Shown here piece after piece: positions 55,209 to 64,000 of a stretch of 64,000 bases of DNA. Origin of the DNA: Hypericum androsaemum (taxonomy: Eukaryota; Streptophyta; Magnoliopsida; Malpighiales; Hypericaceae); assembly GCA_963995505.1 (NCBI GenBank), contig OZ023186.1:10857570-10921569 (forward strand), read 5' to 3'. The translations under genes were made by a program, and so were the position numbers. Within the stretch, counting starts at the first letter, position 1. Every line of letters starts with the position of its first letter. A model generated the notes under the pieces. It ran no database searches and was not told where the DNA came from. It saw nothing but the letters and a program-made list of their open reading frames with translations.

Positions 55209-55224
55209 TGGTATCAGAACTTGG
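55209..55224 (+). promoter_or_regulatory. primer-binding site of Copia C
   Basis: TGGTATCAGAACTTGG begins two bases after the LTR and is very close to the plant consensus TGGTATCAGAGC for a tRNA-Met primer. Confidence 0.85.
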
Positions 55225-55231
55225 TGTGAGG

Positions 55232-56085
55232 ATGGCAGATCAAGGCACGAAGTTTCGCTTGGTGAAGTTCAATGGCTCATCGAATTTTACGTTATGGCAA
55301 AGGTGTGTCAAAGATCTGCTGGTGCAACAAGGGATGTTCAGCGCACTCTCGGGAAAAAAGCGTGAAAAGATGGAGGAGCAAGAGTAGAAAGAGTTGGAGG
55401 ACAAGATGGTGGCGATGATTCACTTGTGCCTGGAAGATGACGTGTTGTATCATGTTATGGATGATGAGTAGTCACCAGCTAGGGTTTGGAAGAAATTGGA
55501 GCATAGGTATATGTCAAAGTCTCTGTTGAACAAGCTTAATCTTAAGTAAAGGTTGTACGAGCTTAAGATGATGAAAGACTCAGATTTGAGCCAACACATC
55601 AATATTTTTAATCAAATTATGAGTGATTTGATTAAGATCAATGTGAAGTTCGAGGATGAAGATAAGGCATTATTGTTGCTGAATTTCTTACCAAGTTCCT
55701 AGAAAAGTTTGGTTATCACTATAACTTGGGAGAAAGAGTTCTTGGTATTGGAGGATATCACTAGTGCTCTACTAAAGTTTCATCAAAATAAGAAGGTCAG
55801 CGATGAACGAGGAGAAGGGCTGGTTGAAAGGGGTAGTCATGGGCATAGAGAAGGAAAAGATTGAAGAGGATCCAAGTCGAGGTTAAAGAGGTTCAAAAAA
55901 ATTGCTTCGAGTGTGGAGAAAAGGGGCACACGAAGAAAGATTGTCCAAGAATAACTCGGGACCACAATGGAAGTGGATCGGCATCCATAAAATTGGCCTC
56001 ATAGTTGAACGGGTCAGGTGGTGATTGTCTTTCTAACCTATCACGTCTGAAGCATCCTGGTGATTTCTAAATTTTAGATAGCGCA
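55232..56085 (+). pseudogene. Copia C gag with zinc knuckle
   Basis: The ATG at 55232 opens MADQGTKFRLVKFNGSSNF, with TLWQ, a typical Copia gag start. Stops follow at 55385-55387 (TAG) and 55468-55470 (TAG), then several more, with a frame change before the knuckle. Gag blocks such as SPARVWKKLEHRYM, SLLNKLNLK and SDLIKINVKFEDEDKALLLL remain readable. The CCHC knuckle (CFECGEKGHTKKDC, 55903-55944) keeps all four metal ligands. It cannot yield full-length protein. Confidence 0.8.
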
Positions 56086-56660
56086 TGCTCTTTCCATATG
56101 ACGCTCAATAGGGATTGGTTCGATGTCTACAAGTTTATTAATTCAGGTATGGTGACTATGGGTGATGGTTCTACTTTTAGAATTCCTGGCACATGAGATA
56201 TCTGAATTGAGATGCAGGATTATGTCGTAAGGAAGTTTTGTGGGTTAAGGCATGTTCCAAAGTTAGAAAGGAATTTGATTTCATTAGGAGCCTTGTATTA
56301 TAGTGGATATGGCTATAAGGTTGAAGGTGGTTTAATTGAGGTGGAGAAGGATGCTGGGCTAGTGATGAAGGGTGAAAGGGATGCTAGGAATACCTACAAG
56401 TTAGTAGGGGGCAGTGTTGTAGGTACAGGCAACTCATTGGAGTCTGATGGAGGCAGAAAAAGCTCTTGGCATATGAGGTTAGATAGTATGAAGGAGTGAG
56501 GTCTTGACATGAATGGTTTGAATGCAGTCAAAAGGGTTCTTTGAATGGGGATTTGTGGAGAGAAGGTTAGAAAGGCCCGCTATGGTTGTCTAAAGGCGCG
56601 CACAAAATAAAGATGTTTGGTAGGTTTGGCATTGGGAATGCAAAGTCATTGATGACACCA
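56060..56660 (+). pseudogene. Copia C protease and integrase zinc-finger remnant
   Basis: ILDSACSFHMT-like coding near 56070 keeps the protease Asp-Ser-Ala. VTMGDGSTFRI follows, then a stop, then LRHVPKLERNLISLGALYYSGY and SSWHMRLDSMKE (56212-56499), the entry to the integrase zinc finger. Later sequence dissolves into stops, and no DDE core or RT is found. Confidence 0.75.
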
Positions 56661-57032
56661 AGGGCGATTCATATTTTATTTCACTCAAGGGCGAGCACTG
56701 AAGTTCAAAACATGTCAAAGGTTCTACTAAGTGCAATAAAAAATTGTCCATTGTATGCTATGGCTTGTAGCATTGGTTCGAGCCAAAAGGAAAAAGGTCA
56801 AGCCAAAAAGTTGTTCCAGGTTGCGAAGCATAATGGTGATAGGGAAAATAGAGGAGCGTCTATTGGTTACAAGGTAGCTTCAGCGGGTGAACTTGCATGT
56901 TGGGGTTCGATGGAGATTGGAGGGACTACACCAAGTAAGCTCGGGAGTTGCTAGAGTATGAGGGATATCTTCAAATGATTGAAAAAAGGTAGAGAGAAAG
57001 TGTAGATGGTCCTATTGATGACGGTGAATCTA

Positions 57033-57683
57033 TGGTTCAAGGTGGAGTCGGTAGAGTCAGATTGGTTTCGCAAGATCTCATGTTTCTCCAAGGGGAAGTG
57101 TCTCACAAGGTGGAGTTTGTTAAAGTTCGGGTAGAGCTTCATTGGAAATCAGATAAAGAGGGTAGCAGACGCTATCACCTAGTGAATGCTAGGGGAGTTA
57201 CAAAAGCTGGAAGTTTTTGAGGCCTAGAATCGCATCATTCCATACAGGAGTACAAGTTATAACTATTTTACCCAAATAAGTTTGGCATAAATTCGTTACT
57301 CGCAAAAAAAAAGTTTGGCATAAATTTGTGAATAATTTTTGCTCCTACAATGCCCCCATATGTCAATATTTTGACGCTAGAAAAAGTATTGACATGTACT
57401 CATTTTTAGGCATGCAAAAATTTACCTCAAACTCAAAACAATAAAATCGGCTAAGTCGAGATTGTAATATGCATAAAACTTATTGTCGAACTGGTCGAGA
57501 CATAGCCATTATTGGTGCATGAATGATCACCTGTAGTTCAAGGTAGAGTCAGTAGTGTCGGATTAGTTTCGCATGATCTCATGTTTCTCCAAGGGGCGAT
57601 CTCTAATTAAGGTGGAGTTTGTTGAAGTTCGGGTGTAGCTTCACAGTTTTTCCACTGGATGACTTCTCACAGAAGGTGGAGAT
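57033..57683 (+). repeat. duplicated 3' end of Copia C plus flank
   Basis: The block AAGATCTCATGTTTCTCCAAGGGG with AGGTGGAGTTTGTTAAAGTTCGGG (57033-57140) recurs at 57541-57650. Between them is an LTR-like fragment (57160-57225: GTGAATGCTAGGGGAGTTACA...GAGGCCTAG) followed directly by 57226-57535. That last part matches the DNA beyond the 3' LTR at 58146-58410 (AGAATCGCATCATTCCATACA, CAATAAAATCGGCTAAGTC, GGTGCATGAATGATCACCT). This is the signature of a tandem duplication of element end, LTR and flank after insertion, with later deletion in the first copy. Confidence 0.8.
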
Positions 57684-58038
57684 TATTGGGAATTGGAGAG
57701 CCCGCTACCCCCTACAATTCACTGGGGGGGTTACAACAGCTGGACGTTTTGGAGGCCTAGTGACCTAGCAACCGCTAGGTGGCACTGGCTATGGTTTCCT
57801 GTTTTGCTCGGACTTTTGTTTCTGTCTCCAAGGATGACCTAGATATGTTTCTTTGTGTGCAAGGGTTTGTCTCTATATAAATGCATGTTACCCTTGTTTA
57901 TGTACAACTTTGTGAATTAGATCTCATCAACAAAAGTTACCATTTCTCTCCGTGGACGTAGGCATTAGACCGGACTGCGTTATCTCTTGTGTCCATGTTC
58001 TTTATGCGTTCTTATTCTCTTGCAGTGAATTCCTAACA
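57684..58038 (+). repeat. 3' LTR of Copia C
   Basis: A 355-bp LTR starting TATTGGGAATTGGAGAG (the terminal G is now A) and ending CCTAACA. It carries TCTATATAAATGCATG at its TATA region, matching the 5' LTR with several indels. Confidence 0.83.
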
Positions 58039-58145
58039 CCCTATACTTTTGAGACTTCTAATCCGCTTATGACTCTTTTTTAGTCAAATTTGGAAATGCC
58101 AAATAAATACAAAATTGTAGATATATGTCTTACCTTTTTGTAAGC

Positions 58146-58410
58146 ACTAGAATCGCATCATTCCATACAGAAGTACAAGTTACAACTATTTTACCGAGAT
58201 AAGTTTGACTTTTTTTTTCTCCAACAATACCCTACAAGTTAAATTTTTTGACGATAGAAAAAGCATTAACATGTACTCGTTTTTAGACATGCATAAATTT
58301 ACCTCAACTCAAAACAATAAAATCGGCTAAGTCAAGATCAAAATATGCATAAAACTTATCATCGAACCGCTCGAGACATGGGCATTGTTGGTGCATGAAT
58401 GATCACCTAT
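58146..58410 (+). repeat. flanking repeat, second copy of 57226-57535
   Basis: Direct repeat of sequence located inside the duplicated end of Copia C. Identity is high but includes indels, such as a loss of about 30 bp compared with the first copy. Confidence 0.8.
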
Positions 58411-61119
58411 TCAATCAAAGGAACCACAATCATTGAAGATAATAGGTCAACAAGATACTTGTCCATATATACCTTTATAATTCCATCTTGATTTTTCTCG
58501 TATAAGTTTCGAGCGTACTGCCGTAATGATTGTACCCATCTTGAATTTCCGACCAAGCACATTGAATCTCAAGCAATGGATCTTTCGAACGTTGATCATG
58601 CAAGATAGGCTTAGAAGATGTGCTTCCTCTTTTCAAAATTCCTTGCTTAGGTGCTTTTGTATCTCTTTTAAGCTCGCTAGGTATCCTTTCATTACCATGG
58701 AGGATCATATGATATCGGGCTAATAATTTCTAATCTCAAGAAATCTATGTGCGCACGTCTTTCTTGAGACAATATGATTTACACTTTTTTGACCAAGTGG
58801 GAGCTTCATGTTCTCTGTGGTACGACCATATAATTGTTGAAGAAGGTCTCCAATCTTTTGCTTTTATTTGTGGATCTCGCGCTCCAACCTTCTCCTTTGG
58901 TTTTGGTAAAAGTAGGTCGTCGAATTTGGGACACTACCTCGAGGCTAGGGGCTAGCCTCTTGGCACATCTTCATGCATAGACTTTATAGCTTTCTTCTTC
59001 GGTTGATGTCACTTCGTAGGGTGACCATCAGATCTTGTAGGGTGACCATTAGATCTTGTAGGTCGACTAGTCTTTGTGGGTCGCACCTCCCATTGTCCCT
59101 TATTGGATCCCGAGAGTTCCTCCTTGAGCACCCAAACTGGGCTTATTTGCATGGGGAACTCCTTGCTCGACGACCAACCTAGTATGCACATCCCTCGTAA
59201 TTAGGGCTGAGGATGTGTCAGTGTCATGGTTTTTCACACATTATTGCCCCCGACATCGAAGGAAAAAAAATCTATTTTGGTGGCCGACGGTGTCGCGGTG
59301 TGGGTGTACACCGATGGTGCATCGGTGTGGAAAGTTTATGTTTGGATCAGCGGTTTGGTCAATTCACAAAGTCAACATTTTTTCAAATTTTGACTTTGGC
59401 CCAAAATGGGCCCATTAGTTAAAAATGCTCATAAATCAACCTAAATATGAATCGCAGATTTAGATAGTAATCCAAAATGGGCCTATTAGTCCAAAATGCC
59501 CATAAATAAGTCATGTCTTAACCCAAGATGGCAAATTACAAAAGTATTCAAACTTCAAGATTCAAATCCATCAAGTTTAATAACTAACAAGTTCGTTAAA
59601 TAACAAAAGCAAAATAATTTCAGATTCTGATGCACTTGAGTACTTATCGCTGGCTCCTTCAAAAGGGCAAAACAAAGCAAATTATCAACCTCCTTCAATA
59701 ACATACATGCATGCAAGTATCTACTCATACAGGATTACCGTGTCTACTGGAGAGGAAGAAGACAAGAGCGAGGATGGTGAATGATTTATGATTTTAGGGT
59801 TTCTAATTTGGGTTTTAAGAGTTTCTGCGCTTTGGTGGAGGGAAACTCAAAAAGTGGAAAGGGAGAAGGGAGGAGGAGGAGCGGTGGGTCGGGAATCGAG
59901 TTCTCCAGAAATTTCAGAGAAAAGGAAAGGGTTGGGTCATTCGATTTCTATGGGCGACTGAGTGCGAGTGGGGCTAGGTTTTAAGGGTGGGTAGGTATGT
60001 ATTTATATTTTGACAAAATAACATTGTTTTGTCTCAGTTTGTCGGGATAATTTTTTGAATGCCTTCGATTTGGTCGGGTTGTCAGGTTTTTTTTTGGTTT
60101 GATCCTCAACCCTACTCATAATCCATGCATCCTGAGGTCGTTGCTTTCCTTTGTCGGCTGACTTTGGCCATGTTTTCATATACTTTTCCACTCGTGTGAA
60201 CTCATTAAGATGGCATGTCACTTTAGGACACCCTTTGTAATCTGAAACATTAACTATCGAGGTTTAATTGGCATATTAGGTTGATGATACACTACAATCT
60301 TGCTAGTCGTAAAAGAATTTGACGACGTGACTTTATCATTATCTATCTTGTTCGTCATGTGCATGTCTTATCCCCAACTAGAACACTTTTGATTGTTGTA
60401 GGAGCATTAGCCAACATGTTGATGTGATCTCCATCTTGTTACCGAGTTGGGACAAAATTAGGCAAGAGAAGAAGGCTCATTGTGCATGGAACAAAGAGGA
60501 AACGATATTTAGTACCTAATATATCCAATTAAATCTTATCGCGCAGTCATGCCCGAGGTAGCACCATAATTAGCCCCATATGTTTGAACATCTTTCTCTC
60601 CTATAGTAAAATTTCCTAATACAGAGTTTAACATCGTCAACCACCTCATCAAGAGATACATAGTCACTCTAGCAATAGTTACATCGAAACCACCTTGAAA
60701 CTACTAAGATAGCCTCATCAAAGTTTTGTCGAACAACAACTTTTAAGATTGAGGCTTTTAACAAAGTGTTTACCATCATTAACCTGATTATAATAGGAGT
60801 AAGAGTATATGGCTGTCGACAAGTCGAAGCCAAAGAGGGATGATCAATTGAAAAGTATAAAAAATTGTCTTCAATTTCCAGAATGACTATCCTTCAATAT
60901 TTTAATAATAATTTTCTCGTTTGAACTTCGATTGCGGCATTTTAAGGGTCCACAGAAAGAAATAAGAAAGATCTTTCAAATAGATATTTCCTGATTTGAC
61001 TACCTTGTTGGAATAATTATGTGCTTAACATGTATTTTAGATACGTATCAATCGCTCTTATCAGACGCTTTCTTTACTCCCATCAGGCGTACCAAAAAAC
61101 TATGTTGCAAAAAAATTTA
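58411..61119. other. intergenic DNA with decayed coding-like traces
   Basis: On the minus strand 58475-58985 holds fragments with charged, helix-like coding (for example TTYFYQNQRRRLEREIHK and GDLLQQLYGRTTENMKLP) broken by stops. I cannot assign a family. The rest (59190-61119) is AT-rich with no gene. Confidence 0.35.
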
Positions 61120-61295
61120 TGATAAGGTCGAGAACGAGTCGCAAGTGATCGTCCCAAAAATAATTTGGATAGTAGGTAAGGGAGAAGAACGATTGGGAAA
61201 GAGAAGAGAAGAAACATAATAGAGTTGGTAGAAAAGAAAAAAATTGGTAGGGAAGTAAGAACATATTCACAAAAGGAGGAGAGGTAAGGGAGAAC
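61120..61295 (+). repeat. direct repeat, copy 2 of a 190-bp block
   Basis: See the copy at 54315-54510. The shared words are GATAAGGTCGAGAACGAGT, AATAGAGTTGGTAGAAAAG and AGGTAAGGGAGAACC. Confidence 0.7.
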
Positions 61296-61512
61296 CGATG
61301 CGCCACAATATCATCTTCACACAAAACATTTGACAAGAAAAATAAGAACATATTCATATTGAACAAAATCACAATAAAAAAATATTACAAACCTCTAGTG
61401 GTTCTTGTTGGATGCGTATATCCATGGCTCAAACTTGCAACCTTGTTAACAGCAATTTGAAAACGAGGTTCATGACATGCATTGGAATTCCAGCATCAAT
61501 AAACCACATTGC

Positions 61513-63700
61513 TGTCACGACCCAAATCCGTGATCGGTGACCGGCACTAGACCCTATCTCATTTACAACACAAAAGAGTCTAGCCAACCTCAAACGTATT
61601 TTACTTTGCAAAATCATACATGTTTTAAAACAAAAAAATAATTATGTTAATTTTTTACATTTCTCCCAGGATCAAGGTGAACGTTGTAGCTACGGAGCTA
61701 CTAGACAAAAGAGCAAAATGGACGCCGAAGACTTTATTCAAATCGTGAAGAAGCAAATTGACTTAACACCAACAAAGCTATCTCCAGACAGATACAAAGC
61801 CATATAAGCGAGCCTGCAAAACTGGAGAGAGGGGTGAGTGTTTTGGGAAATACTCTATAAGCAGATAGAACATAATATATCGGTTATGCCAGATACATGT
61901 GAGAGAGACAGAACTCAACTACGCCTCACATCATCCAAGACAATACTAATCATATGACCACACACACACACAAATATGGGCAAATTACGTGACGTCCCAT
62001 TTTATCATACAACTTATCTCACAAACACATAATCACATAGTCAAATAATGGTGAGCTCTGAACAGGTTTAAATCGTGTAAATGCCTCTCCACACAGGGAT
62101 ATCAACATGGCCATCCGATCTTTATCATCAGAATCACACACTAAGTATATAGTAGTAAACTAGGATATTCCCGGACTATGTGCACATAGGCTAACATCCC
62201 CGGTTAGCACGGAAAAACCTGTTCATTTCTCACAGAAACAAACATAACATACCCATCACATAACCAAATGTCTAAGACAAGTGGATATGTCACACCCTCA
62301 CAAATTTACCCCAAGCTAGAAAACACATATTCTCTAGCTGGCCACGTACAAATACCACATATGTCACACATCAATCCAAATATGACCAAACATATCAAAT
62401 AAGCACATAACCACTTCATAACCAAAATCCATATGCATGAGACGCACATACTTAAGATCTGAAACATGCATATGTAACAAACAAACCAAAGTCGTCATGA
62501 TCTATATGCATACACAATTGAAGGCCGCTCGACGAATGCTCATTCCCGATTCTATTCTCCTTTCACTTTGGACCTTTGTCCAACAATTCTTCCAAAGTTA
62601 TTTCCTTTACCAAGAACCTTGAGGAAGCCTCATATATTCTGTATAGAAATCCCAATTTACAAAATGAGTTCAGCTCCTCACTTTTCAAAGCAAGTTACTT
62701 CTGATGCTTGAAAATAACAAACTACGCACAATTGAGAACTAATGTCTGAAATGGCTCAAAGCCATCAAAGTAGCTCAATTATTTTTATTTCTTGGTCCAT
62801 TATTGACTAACCCTCATGTAAATAATCTGGACATCAATCATTCATGACCAGAAGTTCATAAAAGAATCTGTTTTGGCCAACCGAATTTACACCGAACACA
62901 AGGTATGCCCAATCACTTCTAACTTCAGCAAGCAATCCATATTATTCAATATCACAAAAAAACAAGTCCATATCTTCATCAATATACTACTGCTCTCTTC
63001 TTTCCTCATCACACCAAGTCCAAAGAATTCACTTACCAAGTTGTTACTCTTGAACTACCTCAATTCTGTAACATGGCAATCAGTCTGAAGCTCAACCAAC
63101 AAGGCATATGATATATGATTAGAAAGGTAATTAAGTCTTCTATAATCTATAAGAAGACATCAAATCCCAATTCAGAGTCCAAATAGACTTACCAATCAGC
63201 TCTTCTTCCACTAGCTCAGTTGTATCTCTAGCAAACAGTCCTTTGTTCAAATCATATTTCACAATGACTTCTTGATCAAAATAGAACGTATAATATAGCT
63301 TTAGAAATCTATTTAAGTCATCTAGAATCTTCATGAAGACATGGAAGTCCAATTCGTATCCAAAAATAACTTACCAAGCAATTTTTCTTTGACCACCTCA
63401 CTTGATACTCCACCAGTCAGTCCAAATTTCAAAACTAATTTTACGCTGATTCCTTTATCAAAATTGGACATATATATGCTTTGAAAGCTCTTTATGTCCT
63501 ACACAATGTGTTTTAAGGAACAAAAATCTAATTCGTGGCAGAAGATAGCTTACCAAGTCGTTCTTCTACACCTATTTTTTTCTCTTTCATCTAACTCTCT
63601 CTGAACTTTATCTTCTCTTTCAGTTTTCTGGATTATTTCGGGAGTTTCTTGCCTCTTCCATTTTGTTTCTAACTCACAAAAGAGAGTAGGTGAGTAACCA
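61513..63700 (+). mobile_element. Gypsy-type LTR-like sequence
   Basis: It begins TGTCACGACCCAAATCCG, the hallmark start of LTRs of many plant Gypsy (Tekay/Del-like) elements. GGGGTGAGTGTTTTGGGAAATAC lies further in, and a tandem-repeat zone near the other end. No pol gene follows before the window ends, and the LTR end is not clear, so solo or incomplete status is not known. Confidence 0.5.
63030..63572 (+). repeat. tandem repeat, unit about 160-185 bp, three copies
   Basis: Each unit starts CTTACCAA (63032, 63190, 63372, and a partial one at 63551). Each continues with a C/T-rich CTTCTT part, a CAGTC block, and an end resembling CCAATTC-TATCCAAATA. Units are diverged, perhaps 65-75% alike. 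Confidence 0.65.
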
Positions 63701-64000
63701 TCCAGTATGACTCACCTTCTCAACTCATTCTAATGAGTTTGCAAGTGGTGAAAGGTGATTGGATGCCTTTTGCAAGGGGTCCAATTATGATGCAACACCT
63801 TGAGTCCCGTTTTTCACCAACCTCTGTTTCTTTTTATCCAAAATTATTTTCTACTCAATTGTATGTCTATGTGTCTAGTTTCTGGATCATATTTATTTGT
63901 ACCATTTGGAGAAAAATGGAGGAAGATGTGTCCAATTTACCAAGTGTGTTAGTGCTGTCCGAACTTGCCTAACTATCTTCATAATACTTGTGAATTATTT
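63701..64000. other. end of window, no gene recognised
   Basis: A plus-strand frame at 63733-63972 has no motif that I recognise. It may be downstream LTR or element sequence. Confidence 0.3.

Larger units (their letters stand above)
54825..58043 (+). mobile_element. Copia retrotransposon C, decayed and shortened
   Basis: The 5' LTR (54830-55206, TGTTGGGAATT...CTTAACA) is followed by a primer-binding site, TGGTATCAGAACTTGG, at 55209. The 3' LTR (57684-58038) starts TATTGGGAATT and ends CCTAACA. Flanking pentamers CTCTA (54825-54829) and CCCTA (58039-58043) agree at four of five bases. Inside are gag, a CCHC knuckle and protease, then an integrase zinc-finger trace. The integrase core, RT and RNase H are missing. 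Near its 3' end a further duplication has added LTR and flank sequence. Confidence 0.85.

Noticed and set aside
62437..62622. Short ORF within the Gypsy-type LTR-like region
   Set aside because: Chance frame inside a repeat, with no motif.

Overview
This 64 kb window is plant nuclear DNA, most likely from a eudicot. The evidence is long AT-rich intergenic DNA, genes split by short introns, families known from plants (DOG1-domain, Tubby-like F-box, MBF1, DHHC-PAT, AMT1), and heavy loading with plant transposable elements. There is no operon-like packing, CRISPR array or prokaryotic signal. The species cannot be named from the sequence alone.

Four host genes can be modelled with consistent splice phases. 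(1) A 58-aa single-membrane-segment protein in two exons, 2159-2418 (+). (2) A DOG1-domain protein of 229 aa in two exons, 19801-21099 (+), apparently with a non-canonical GC-AG intron. (3) A Tubby-like F-box protein, TLP7-like, 369 aa in four exons, 42451-46266 (+). (4) A Multiprotein Bridging Factor 1 coactivator, 143 aa in four exons, 48224-49957 (-), convergent with the TLP gene. Two host-gene fragments are also visible: a scrambled, stop-containing AMT1-type ammonium transporter piece (about 4979-5155), and the N-terminus of a DHHC palmitoyltransferase carried inside a TIR-bounded, Pack-MULE-like element (26745-27740).

The rest is mostly mobile DNA. Element A (14008-19203) is a complete Tnt1/Tork-type Copia with 273-bp LTRs, a CATAG target duplication, four in-frame stops and a mutated RT active site. 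Element B (29355-35269) is an older Copia with an ACTAA duplication, an ACGT-box-rich LTR, an additional intact ORF ahead of gag, and a deletion running from RT into the 3' LTR; it appears to sit inside an older Gypsy-type LTR. Element C (54830-58038) is a decayed, shortened Copia whose 3' end and flank were later duplicated. A 5'-truncated LINE (9849-11973, minus) is bounded by a 16-bp target duplication. A Copia 3' end with LTR (7796-9093, minus) has an inverted LTR partner at 12441-12829. A degenerate two-gene PIF/Harbinger element lies at about 23120-25420. Two tRNA-like SINEs, several Gypsy-type LTR pieces and at least nine tandem arrays fill much of the remainder.

The genes do not form a pathway. 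The interest lies in how transposons captured gene pieces, nested, duplicated flanks and decayed by C-to-T type mutation, and in the uncharacterised ORF of element B. Exon boundaries were inferred by eye from splice signals and remembered family sequences; no alignment or transcript data were available.
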